NCBI GenBank assembly: GCA_947498785.1
Contig: CANMLS010000005.1
Location: 1 to 64,000 of the forward strand
Length of the DNA stretch: 64,000 bases
Reading direction: 5' to 3'
Source of the DNA: an uncultured Aquimarina sp.
Lineage (GTDB): Bacteria; Bacteroidota; Bacteroidia; Flavobacteriales; Flavobacteriaceae
Part shown: positions 35,276-43,216 of the stretch, piece by piece
How positions within the stretch are numbered: position 1 is the stretch's first letter
How the letters are laid out: the number at the start of each line of letters is the position of its first letter
Notes under the pieces: generated by a model
Databases searched by the model: none
What the model was told of the DNA's origin: nothing
Seen by the model: only the letters and a program-made list of their open reading frames with translations
Translations under genes and position numbers: made by a program

Positions 35276-35920
35276 TTATTGTATATTCCACTCTGCAGGA
35301 TTAGTTCTCCAGCTTTGTAATGTTTGTTGTTGTTCTTTTGTTATGTAATTTGTATCCAACGCTTGATCTAAGAGGTTGTCATAATTACTTAGTGTATGTA
35401 GAGATAATCCACTTTCTTGAAAATTTTCTACTGCAATATCAAAACCATAATTAAAAATAGCAACCATTCCTTTTACATTAGCATTAGCTTTTTTAAGAGC
35501 TTTTACTGCGTTAAGACTACTTTTTCCTGTGCTAATTAAATCTTCAACAACAACAACATTTTTGTTAGTAGGGATAATTCCTTCGATTTGATTTTTTCTT
35601 CCATGTTTTTTCGCTTCTGGGCGTACATAGATAAAAGGAAGATCAAGCTGCTGTGCTACTAGCATTCCTATACCAATTGCTCCAGTTGCTACTCCAGCAA
35701 TTACATCAGGTTTCCCATATTCTTCTTCAATAAACCGAGCAAGATTTTCTCTTAGGTAATTGCGTATTTTAGGATACGAAAGTGTAACTCTGTTATCACA
35801 ATATATTGGAGATTTCCATCCAGAAGCCCAAGTAAAAGGGTCTTGCGGATTCAATTTAATTGCGTTAATTTGCAGTAGTAATTCAGCAGTTTTTTTTGCT
35901 GTATCTTTATCAAAAATCAT
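35276..35920 (-). CDS. pyrE: orotate phosphoribosyltransferase
   Basis: PyrE makes OMP from orotate and PRPP in pyrimidine synthesis. The 214-residue protein has WASGWKSPIYCDNR, VIAGVATGAIGIGMLVAQ, FIYVRPEAKKHGRKNQIEG and the PRPP-binding loop NVVVVEDLISTGKSSL. I start at the ATG at 35918-35920 (MIFDKDTAKKTAELLLQ). The frame is open 12 codons further, into the start of the divergent NUDIX gene, but the conserved part begins here. A TACATTTG box lies 6 nt upstream of this ATG on the minus strand, so the leader would be very short or absent if it is used. Confidence 0.95.
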   Translation of the reverse strand: MIFDKDTAKKTAELLLQINAIKLNPQDPFTWASGWKSPIYCDNRVTLSYPKIRNYLRENLARFIEEEYGKPDVIAGVATGAIGIGMLVAQQLDLPFIYVRPEAKKHGRKNQIEGIIPTNKNVVVVEDLISTGKSSLNAVKALKKANANVKGMVAIFNYGFDIAVENFQESGLSLHTLSNYDNLLDQALDTNYITKEQQQTLQSWRTNPAEWNIQ

Positions 35921-35928
35921 AGTTACAA

Positions 35929-36537
35929 ATGTATAAAGTTTTTGTGAATAATACACCTATTATTCTATCTACAAAAAAGTCTATAGAGGATTATAAAATG
36001 ATTCCGATCAAAGAGGCTGACTTTCCAACAATTATACGAGATATTTTAAGTAAAGAAAATGCAGGCGAAGAAGTAAAATATCATTTATATCATAAAAAAG
36101 AAGATAGACTAATAGAACATTTATATAACAAATTACCAGTGATTATTGCCGGAGGAGGGAAGGTTTATAATAAGAATAAAGAAATTTTGTTTATTCGTCG
36201 TAATGGAAAATGGGATTTGCCCAAAGGTAAAGCTGAAAAGAATGAAGATATGGAAACTGCTGCAATACGTGAGGTAGAAGAAGAAACAGGAGTTTCTGGA
36301 TTAGAAATTACTAAGTTTTTATATCGAAGCTATCACGTTTTTAAAAGAAGTGGAGAGTTTAGATTGAAAGTAACGTATTGGTTTGAGATGAAAACGGAAT
36401 ATGAAGGAGAACTTATCCCGCAAAAAGATGAAGGTATTACTAAAGTGAAATGGAAGGATAGAAAGAAAGCGAGAAAAGCTTTATTGGATTCCTATGCGAA
36501 TATCAAACAGCTGTTTTCTCATGATTATTTATCTTGA
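35929..36537 (+). CDS. NUDIX hydrolase
   Basis: A 202-residue protein. The NUDIX box is complete (GKAEKNEDMETAAIREVEEETG, with REVEEETG as the metal-binding part) near 101-122, preceded by LFIRRNGKWDLPKG. An N-terminal extension of about 75 residues begins MYKVFVNNTPIILSTKK. NUDIX enzymes cleave nucleoside diphosphates linked to other groups; the substrate is unknown. The start codon lies only 8 nt from that of the divergent pyrE gene, so each promoter must overlap the other's 5' end. Confidence 0.9.
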   Translation: MYKVFVNNTPIILSTKKSIEDYKMIPIKEADFPTIIRDILSKENAGEEVKYHLYHKKEDRLIEHLYNKLPVIIAGGGKVYNKNKEILFIRRNGKWDLPKGKAEKNEDMETAAIREVEEETGVSGLEITKFLYRSYHVFKRSGEFRLKVTYWFEMKTEYEGELIPQKDEGITKVKWKDRKKARKALLDSYANIKQLFSHDYLS

Positions 36538-36664
36538 TTAAAAACTCTATTTTCTTAATTGACTGTGATGTTGCTGATTTTTATATAACATTCTAGATGT
36601 TTTGTTGCCTTATCGAATTGTGACTATTTTGATCAACATCAATAATTTTAATTTCATAGGAGAC

Positions 36665-38410
36665 TTATTTTAAAATTCTGAAAATAGGGTATCGTAAGTG
36701 CGATTTTTCATAATGAACAGATTGCTTATGTATCCAGTCTAGTTGAGCATACCAATTATTTGCAAAAGCAGTATCCTTTTTCTTTTCTTCAAATGCTATT
36801 TTTATATTTTGGTTTTTTTCTAATATTTCAAAAGCTTTATCTTCCCAAACATAAGGTGAGAATCCTTCTTTTTGTTGTAGGATAGTATCGAAGAAATTCC
36901 AGTTAAAAAATGAATCAGGAGCTTCTGGTTCTAAAGTTTCTATAATATATCTAAATCCTTTTTGATGAGTTGATATAATAATATCTCCTTTATTGAAAGC
37001 TAAGGATTCTACTTTTTTCTTAACTGAAGTTTGATAATGAAGATAGTGTCCTTCATAAGGAGTTTTAAGGGTTTTGTAATCGTTGATATGGTAGGTTTCT
37101 ACAGCAATGATCGAATCTTTTTTTAGAACCTCAAACTCGATTTGATTTAGTTTTAACAAATCAATCACTTTCCACCAACCTTTAGGTACTATATAAGCTT
37201 TAGGAACTTCGATTGCGGTAGTGGATTTAAAATAATTCTGATAGTTAACTTCTCTTATATATGGTTTATTTTGATCATATTTTAATCGTTTAGCTCCTGT
37301 AATTTTACTAGGAATATATTCTCCTTCATATCCTTTAAAATTAAACTTTGTGATTTGCGAGGTATCTACTTCCCATTTCAAAGGGTATTCTTTTTGTTTG
37401 GATTGTTTATTAAAAGAGGTTTCTCGTATAGAGCGAATTTTATTCCCATCTTTCTCGGTGATTTCAATCATTGATTCCAAAAGCTTATATGTTCCTTCGA
37501 CTCTTTTTTTATAGGGTTTTAGCATGTGAGTTTCTACCATCATTCCTAGAGTATTCCATAGAGTTGTATATCCAGTAGAATATCTAGGAGAGTCAAAAAA
37601 TTGTGTCCATCCTTTGTCTGGAGTTGTTCCCCAAACATTTACATAAGGCGTGATATCCCAACTTTTCTTTTCTAGTAATGATTCTAATTGTGGATGCATT
37701 TCTTGATGCAAGTAATTGCCTAATTCATCACCTAGCTTATTGTGTTGAGTAAAAAGATGAGTAAGAGTGTATTGATAATCAGCTCCATTACTCACATGAT
37801 TATCTATAAAAATGTCTGGTTGTACCGTGTGAAATACTTCTGCAAATGCACGGGCATTTTTTGTGTCATTTTTTATAAAATCGCGATTTAGATCATAATT
37901 ACGAGCATTTCCCCTAAAACCATATGCTTCTGGACCATTTTGATTCGTTCTTGTTCCAGAGTTTCGATTTAAGGCTCCACCAATATTATAAACAGGAATT
38001 GTAACTAGAACGGTATTTGTTGGAGGTTTGATTTTGCCTTCAGCAATATCTCTATATAATAACATAGTAGCATCGATACCATCACTCTCACCAGGATGAA
38101 TTCCGTTGTTAATAAGTATAATTTGTTTGGTTTTTCGAATCTCCTTAAAATCAAATGTAGTATCAGGATTTAATGTAATGATATGTAAAGGAACTCCACT
38201 ATCTGTCATTCCGATTTCCTGAATATTAATAGAAGGATATGTATCGGCTAAATGTTGATAATATGTTATGACTTCAGGGTACGAGGCAGTTTCGATTCCG
38301 TTACTTTTTTCAAAAGTAGTCGTGAAATTAAATTTTTTAGTATTTGATTTCTCTTTGTAAGTACATGAAATGATCGTCAAGAGTCCTAAAATAAAAACAG
38401 TTTTTTGCAT
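36665..38410 (-). CDS. M14-family zinc carboxypeptidase, lipoprotein
   Basis: A 581-residue lipoprotein (lipobox IISC, Cys16). The M14 peptidase domain spans about 50-330: zinc ligands in NGIHPGESDG (HxxE), the substrate-binding RNYDLNRD, and the third zinc ligand His in FIDNHVSNGAD. The remaining 250 residues are a less conserved C-terminal part. The catalytic Glu cannot be placed with confidence by eye. Probably a periplasmic or surface peptidase. It stands alone and is transcribed away from the SulP gene. Confidence 0.87.
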   Translation of the reverse strand: MQKTVFILGLLTIISCTYKEKSNTKKFNFTTTFEKSNGIETASYPEVITYYQHLADTYPSINIQEIGMTDSGVPLHIITLNPDTTFDFKEIRKTKQIILINNGIHPGESDGIDATMLLYRDIAEGKIKPPTNTVLVTIPVYNIGGALNRNSGTRTNQNGPEAYGFRGNARNYDLNRDFIKNDTKNARAFAEVFHTVQPDIFIDNHVSNGADYQYTLTHLFTQHNKLGDELGNYLHQEMHPQLESLLEKKSWDITPYVNVWGTTPDKGWTQFFDSPRYSTGYTTLWNTLGMMVETHMLKPYKKRVEGTYKLLESMIEITEKDGNKIRSIRETSFNKQSKQKEYPLKWEVDTSQITKFNFKGYEGEYIPSKITGAKRLKYDQNKPYIREVNYQNYFKSTTAIEVPKAYIVPKGWWKVIDLLKLNQIEFEVLKKDSIIAVETYHINDYKTLKTPYEGHYLHYQTSVKKKVESLAFNKGDIIISTHQKGFRYIIETLEPEAPDSFFNWNFFDTILQQKEGFSPYVWEDKAFEILEKNQNIKIAFEEKKKDTAFANNWYAQLDWIHKQSVHYEKSHLRYPIFRILK

Positions 38411-38511
38411 ATAAGATGTGTGTAAAGTTCAAATATACTAAGATTTCGAATTTTGGAATATCCTTTAACGTTTTAGTTAAATTCTATGATTAGATTAGAA
38501 TTTTATTTTAC

Positions 38512-38541
38512 TTGTGAAGCCATAAAATAACTGTATTTTTG
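38512..38541 (+). promoter_or_regulatory. promoter of the SulP transporter gene
   Basis: TTG at 38512-38514, an exact 19-bp spacer and TATTTTTG at 38534-38541, identical in layout to the tRNA-Glu promoter. The start codon lies 20 nt downstream. Confidence 0.8.
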
Positions 38542-38561
38542 CAGCCTGAAATACCATAACT

Positions 38562-40403
38562 ATGACTGAGTTTGTTAGAAAAAGAGTGGCTAATGCCAAA
38601 AATGATATTTTATCGGGATTAACAGTTGCTTTAGCTTTAGTTCCAGAAGCGGTTGCTTTTGCCTTTGTAGCTGGTGTAGATCCATTAGTTGGGTTATATG
38701 CTGCATTTATGATTGGATTTATAACTTCCATTTTTGGGGGACGCCCTGGGATGATTTCAGGTGCTACTGGAGCATTGGCAGTAGTAATGGTAAACTTGGT
38801 AGCAGAAGGAAACGCTATGGGTGACCCAGGAGAAGAACTAGGATTGTATTATCTGTTTGCAACTGTAATTCTTATGGGAGTTATACAAATGCTAGCTGGC
38901 GTTTTTAAATTAGGTAAGTTTGTGCGTTTGATTCCACACCCAGTAATGATGGGGTTTGTAAATGGTCTGGCCATTGTAATCTTTCTTTCTCAATTAGGTA
39001 TGTTTAAAGAAGGTGAGAAAGATCTTTTTGGAAATGATAAATATGAGACTGAATCGGTAGAGAAAAAATTTGAAGTTAGAGATGATAACAAAGTTTATGA
39101 TGTGTTGACAGATAAAGCTGTATTTAATTTTGAAAGTAATAGATTAGAAGAAATCAACTCTAATGAAGGTAAATATATGGTGTATGAAGGGCAGGTTTTT
39201 GATTTAGATACAAAATTAGTTGTTTTTAATTTTGAAGACAATGCTATATATAGTATTGAGAAAAAAGGTAAAGCGAAGTTGTGGATACCAACAAATGAAC
39301 TATTATTAATGCTAGGTTTGGTGTTGCTCACTATACTAATCATGTGGGGATTGCCAAAATTAACCAATAAACTTCCTGAAGCCCTAATTGCTATCGTAGT
39401 GGTATCTGCAATTGTAATTCTAGGAAAACTTGATGTAGCAACTGTAGGTAGTTTTATTAAAGATGGTGGAGGGGAAGGTTTGAAAGGAGGATTACCAAAG
39501 TTTCAGTTCGATATTTTTAGTAAAATACCCATGAATTGGGAGACTTTTAAATTTATTGGTCCTTATGCTTTAATTCTTGCAGCAATTGGACTAATAGAAT
39601 CTTTAATGACATTAAACCTTATTGATGAATTGACCGAAACTCGTGGTAATTCTAATAGAGAATGTTTAGCTCAAGGAGGAGCGAACATAATAACTGGACT
39701 TTTTGGAGGAATGGGTGGTTGTGCAATGATTGGTCAATCTATTATTAATATTAAAGGAGGTGGTCGAACAAGGCTTTCGGGTATTGTTGCAGCTATAACT
39801 TTATTAATGTTTATATTGTTTGCTTCTGGGCTCATAGAGCAAGTCCCTATAGCTGCCTTAGTTGGTGTAATGTTTATGGTAGTTATAGGAACATTTGCCT
39901 GGTCTAGTTTTAGAATTCTAAATAAAATTCCATTAGCTGATGCAATTGTATTAATTGCAGTTTCTTCATTAACTGTCTATTTTGATTTGGCTGTGGCAGT
40001 TATTGCTGGGGTAATTATATCAGCTTTAGTATTTGCCTGGGAAAATGCAAGACGAATTAGAGCGAGAAAACACGTTCGAGAAGATGGAACCAAAATTTAT
40101 GAAATATGGGGGCCTCTTTTCTTCGGAAGTATACAAGCATTTAATAATAAGTTTGATGTAGCTAATGATCCTGAGTATGTAGAAATCGATTTTATAGAAT
40201 CACGAGTTAGCGATCACTCAGCATTAGAAGCTATTTTTAATCTCGTAGGAAAATATGAAGAAGCGGGTAAGAGAGTTAAGATTAAACATCTTAGCGAAGA
40301 GTGTCAGGCACTTATGATTAAAGCTTCTCCCAGATTAGCTAGTGTTATAGAGCATGATATTGACGATCCAAGATATCATGTTATGGCAAAAGCTATGAAA
40401 TAA
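38562..40403 (+). CDS. SulP-family anion transporter with STAS domain
   Basis: A 613-residue SulP/SLC26-type transporter. The membrane core starts NAKNDILSGLTVALALVPEAVAFAF and includes GRPGMISGATGALAVV and the repeat-type NIITGLFGGMGGCAMIGQS. A C-terminal STAS domain (about 505-600) has FFGSIQAF and SDHSALEAI. Substrate could be sulfate, bicarbonate or another anion. Unusual is a hydrophilic insertion of about 90 residues (near 150-240) between membrane segments, containing a repeated 22-residue unit. Promoter and terminator are both strong, so this is a monocistronic unit. Confidence 0.9.
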   Translation: MTEFVRKRVANAKNDILSGLTVALALVPEAVAFAFVAGVDPLVGLYAAFMIGFITSIFGGRPGMISGATGALAVVMVNLVAEGNAMGDPGEELGLYYLFATVILMGVIQMLAGVFKLGKFVRLIPHPVMMGFVNGLAIVIFLSQLGMFKEGEKDLFGNDKYETESVEKKFEVRDDNKVYDVLTDKAVFNFESNRLEEINSNEGKYMVYEGQVFDLDTKLVVFNFEDNAIYSIEKKGKAKLWIPTNELLLMLGLVLLTILIMWGLPKLTNKLPEALIAIVVVSAIVILGKLDVATVGSFIKDGGGEGLKGGLPKFQFDIFSKIPMNWETFKFIGPYALILAAIGLIESLMTLNLIDELTETRGNSNRECLAQGGANIITGLFGGMGGCAMIGQSIINIKGGGRTRLSGIVAAITLLMFILFASGLIEQVPIAALVGVMFMVVIGTFAWSSFRILNKIPLADAIVLIAVSSLTVYFDLAVAVIAGVIISALVFAWENARRIRARKHVREDGTKIYEIWGPLFFGSIQAFNNKFDVANDPEYVEIDFIESRVSDHSALEAIFNLVGKYEEAGKRVKIKHLSEECQALMIKASPRLASVIEHDIDDPRYHVMAKAMK

Positions 40404-40424
40404 AACAAAAAGTGATTAAAAAAG

Positions 40425-40461
40425 AAACTGGGATAAGATTTTAAATCTTATCCCAGTTTTT
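40425..40461 (+). terminator. terminator of the SulP gene
   Basis: AAACTGGGATAAGAT pairs perfectly with ATCTTATCCCAGTTT around a short loop, followed by a T run. It may also serve the converging lipoprotein gene. Confidence 0.88.
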
Positions 40462-40499
40462 TATTGTATATAACTAGGAAAACTTATTACGTACGTTTA

Positions 40500-41657
40500 T
40501 TAATTACTAGTAGTAATTTGAGCTTTACTGTCTAAATAAATGTTAGCTCCTGTAAGCTTATCTATTTCAAAACTATAAGAAGTTGTAGGAGTGTCAAATT
40601 GTTGAGAATAGTTATTAGGAGTATTAAATCTAGAAATGCCATAGCTAAAACTTAACTCACACATTTCATAATCAGCGTTTAATTGATATTCTATTTTTAG
40701 CTTAGTTTCACTGATAGAAGAAATATTAATATGTCCTACTTCCTCACTATTGGTAATATCACAGCCATCAGGACTTGTTATTAATTCTACATCAACTCCA
40801 GCTTCACCTCTTCGATCAAGGAAAGAATATGCGAAGAACGTATTAAGAGTACCATTTTCACAAATTCCGCAATCTTCATGATATCCGTATACCTCAGTAC
40901 AATCAACTTTACATGTTTTCTTGCAATACTCAAATGATCTTACCCAATCACTATAATAGACACAACCATAATAATGATTATAATAATTATACTCTTGATC
41001 TAGAGTTTGGTCGTAAGCAAATGAAGTATAGAAGCAATTACTTTTCTTACTGTATATTTTAGAATATGCTACTATTTCAAAGCAGTCTAATTTTATTGAA
41101 GATAATGGAATAACATAAGTTGCTTCTTTCATTCCACCATAATAGTAAGGAAAAGCCTTATAGTTAAATTTACGTAGGTTAGGAAAACCATTAGAGTAGA
41201 AAGGAATATTTTGTTTTGCTCCAATGTATAGGTATACTTTTTTCATAAGAAAACTATTATGAACCTTAAAAGTTAAGTATAAGTTTTCTTCGTCATTGGA
41301 TACATTAACCTCGCCAACCTCCAGTTTTTTTGACCCCACTAATAAAGGCATAGTTGTCGTTTGACCACAAACATTTACATCAGCAGGAATTACATCCGAC
41401 GGAGTAAGTAATTTATATCTACGGCGACCGTAAGTTTTTGAGTTATTTTCTGTTAAAGAAGGTGCTTCTTCTTCGTCTAACTGTACTTCGTCTTCTATTC
41501 CTTCTGATCCATCATTTTCAATAAAATCGGGCTCTAATGTAATATTTTCAGATTCCACAATTCCATTCTCAATGATTTCATTTTCATCTTTGCTACAAGA
41601 AGCAAAAATTAAAAATAAAGCAATAAAAGAATACCCCAATAAGTATTTTTGTTTCAT
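40500..41657 (-). CDS. hypothetical lipoprotein, cysteine- and tyrosine-rich
   Basis: A 385-residue lipoprotein (lipobox IFASC, Cys21, then SKDENE, an acidic patch like a surface-export signal). A Glu/Asp-rich linker to about 75 is followed by a beta-rich region (VGEVNVSNDEENLYLTFKVH, KKVYLYIGAKQNIPFYSNGFPN) and a segment with about ten Cys and many Tyr (near 205-280, for example YCKKTCKVDCTEVYGYHEDCGIC). A C-terminal beta domain closes it. I do not recognise a family with known function. A TAACTTTG box on the minus strand at 41704-41711 would give a 41-nt leader. Confidence 0.75.
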   Translation of the reverse strand: MKQKYLLGYSFIALFLIFASCSKDENEIIENGIVESENITLEPDFIENDGSEGIEDEVQLDEEEAPSLTENNSKTYGRRRYKLLTPSDVIPADVNVCGQTTTMPLLVGSKKLEVGEVNVSNDEENLYLTFKVHNSFLMKKVYLYIGAKQNIPFYSNGFPNLRKFNYKAFPYYYGGMKEATYVIPLSSIKLDCFEIVAYSKIYSKKSNCFYTSFAYDQTLDQEYNYYNHYYGCVYYSDWVRSFEYCKKTCKVDCTEVYGYHEDCGICENGTLNTFFAYSFLDRRGEAGVDVELITSPDGCDITNSEEVGHINISSISETKLKIEYQLNADYEMCELSFSYGISRFNTPNNYSQQFDTPTTSYSFEIDKLTGANIYLDSKAQITTSN

Positions 41658-42000
41658 AATAAATGATTTAAATTAATTTGTATTTTACGAATTTACTTTT
41701 TAGCAAAGTTAACAAGAATTTATTATTGAAGTCATCAAAAAACTTAATAAAAAGGGGTGTATGAGTTTGATTTTCAGCATATAAGATTATTCTTACAAGC
41801 AATAATAGATTTTAAGCTTAAAAGTCAAATAAAACTGTTAGAAGATCGAAAAATATGGAACAGATTTGGGGAAATTTCCCACAAAAAAGGATATGTCTAT
41901 CTAAACCCTAAATGAAACATGAAATAATAATTCTAAATAAAGAATAGATTGTGAAAAAAGAATGCAATTATGCTTTAGAAAAGCAAAAAAACGTCAGTAT
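41658..42000. other. intergenic region with GGGAAATTTCCC palindrome
   Basis: No gene is visible. A minus-strand -7 box (TAACTTTG, 41704-41711) belongs to the lipoprotein gene. A perfect 12-bp palindrome GGGAAATTTCCC lies at 41869-41880 in the context TTGGGGAAATTTCCCACA. It resembles the GGGGATTTCCCC element upstream of another lipoprotein gene at 59483-59494. Confidence 0.5.
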
Positions 42001-42822
42001 TTAACTTTTACGTAAAATATACATATTCTCATTTAGAATATCAGTTTTATTTTTAATCGTATTATTAGGGATATAAATTTTTGCCAGTTCGAATTCGTCT
42101 ATATGCTTTTCCAAAATATATCCTTCAATATTTTTGTAAAATGTATTGGCTATTGTTTGATGATTAAATGAATCATTGGTATTGTTATTACTGTCAAAAT
42201 AATGAAGCAAACGATTATATACAGCAGTATCCTTAATTTCGGGAAGATAACTTACACTTCCTACCATATCTCCTTGATTTTGTAATTTATTGAAAATCTT
42301 AAAGAGTTTGTTAGTAGTTTTTGAAGTTAAAAAAAATAATACACCTTCGATTAAAATAAATATAGGCCTTTTTTTTATAAAAGGTTGAAGTATATCAATG
42401 ATTTCTTGTTCGGTATTTTGATTAAAGTCTATTGAGGTATAATTAATTTCTCTTCGAGGAAGTTTCCCCTGGCTTATCCAATCATCAATTCTTTCTTTTT
42501 TATGTTCGATGATGTTTTTTTGATCTATTTCTATGGTGTTGACATTATCATTGATCAGAAATTGATACATACTGAAACCAGATCCAAAATTGATAAGAGT
42601 ACCTCCATTATTTTCAGTAAAGAAAGAGGTCATTCGTTCATAAAAAAAACGATTTCTAAGGCAATGTAAAATTGCTTCATCTTTAGAAATGCTTTCAAAA
42701 ATTGAAGGTATCAACGCATCAGTTGCTTTGTTGTTCCATAATTTGGCATAAATATCTTTACTGATTTCTTCAAAATAGGATCGATAGGTAGATACAACAA
42801 AGGCGGTTTCATGGATTTGCAT
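42001..42822 (-). CDS. LCMT/PPM-family SAM-dependent methyltransferase
   Basis: A 273-residue class I methyltransferase resembling the leucine carboxyl methyltransferase (PF04072) family. It shows FYERMTSFF, the SAM-binding LINFGSGFSMYQF, an acidic residue at the next strand (TIEIDQKNII), and IFILIEGVLFFLTSK, where the family has the EGVxxYL motif. Bacterial members act on small molecules or polyketides; the substrate here is unknown. No biosynthetic neighbours are present. It stands alone, facing away from the GH86 gene. Confidence 0.8.
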   Translation of the reverse strand: MQIHETAFVVSTYRSYFEEISKDIYAKLWNNKATDALIPSIFESISKDEAILHCLRNRFFYERMTSFFTENNGGTLINFGSGFSMYQFLINDNVNTIEIDQKNIIEHKKERIDDWISQGKLPRREINYTSIDFNQNTEQEIIDILQPFIKKRPIFILIEGVLFFLTSKTTNKLFKIFNKLQNQGDMVGSVSYLPEIKDTAVYNRLLHYFDSNNNTNDSFNHQTIANTFYKNIEGYILEKHIDEFELAKIYIPNNTIKNKTDILNENMYILRKS

Positions 42823-43216
42823 AATGATATTTTAATTTTGTTGATTAAGAATTAAAACTTGTATTTATTTAGTTAAAATTTATGTATAATGTTAAAATAT
42901 TTAGTATTTTTAAATGTCAGTTTTACATTTAAAAAGAAGAATACGATTTCAAGCTTTCTAAGTAGTATATTTTTTTCTTCTTTTTAATTTGAGAATTTTG
43001 TTTTCTAAACTGAATGTTGATGTTTTTTTGATAGTCTCTTAAAAAAAACAGATCATAGCTACTACACGATAATGCTAAATTATAATATCTAGCTGAAAAT
43101 AAGTCATTTTATCTAGTTTGAAACCTGTATTAAGTTTCTTCATTTCTAGATAAAACTATTCATATCATAATATTTATTAACCAATAGCAAGATTAAAACA
43201 CAAAAAACACAAGAAC
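42823..43216. other. long AT-rich region upstream of the GH86 gene
   Basis: No gene is visible. The last 130 nt hold three TATCTAG sites (listed separately) and nested inverted repeats. I see no convincing TAnnTTTG box for the GH86 gene. Confidence 0.5.
43086..43153. promoter_or_regulatory. cluster of three TATCTAG sites, candidate operator
   Basis: TATCTAG occurs at 43086-43092 and 43110-43116 as direct repeats 24 bp apart, and inverted (CTAGATA) at 43146-43152. The outer pair TTATCTAG/CTAGATAA encloses a second inverted pair, GAAAC at 43120-43124 and GTTTC at 43134-43138. It ends 64 nt before the GH86 start. Function as an operator or leader hairpin is inference. Confidence 0.4.
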
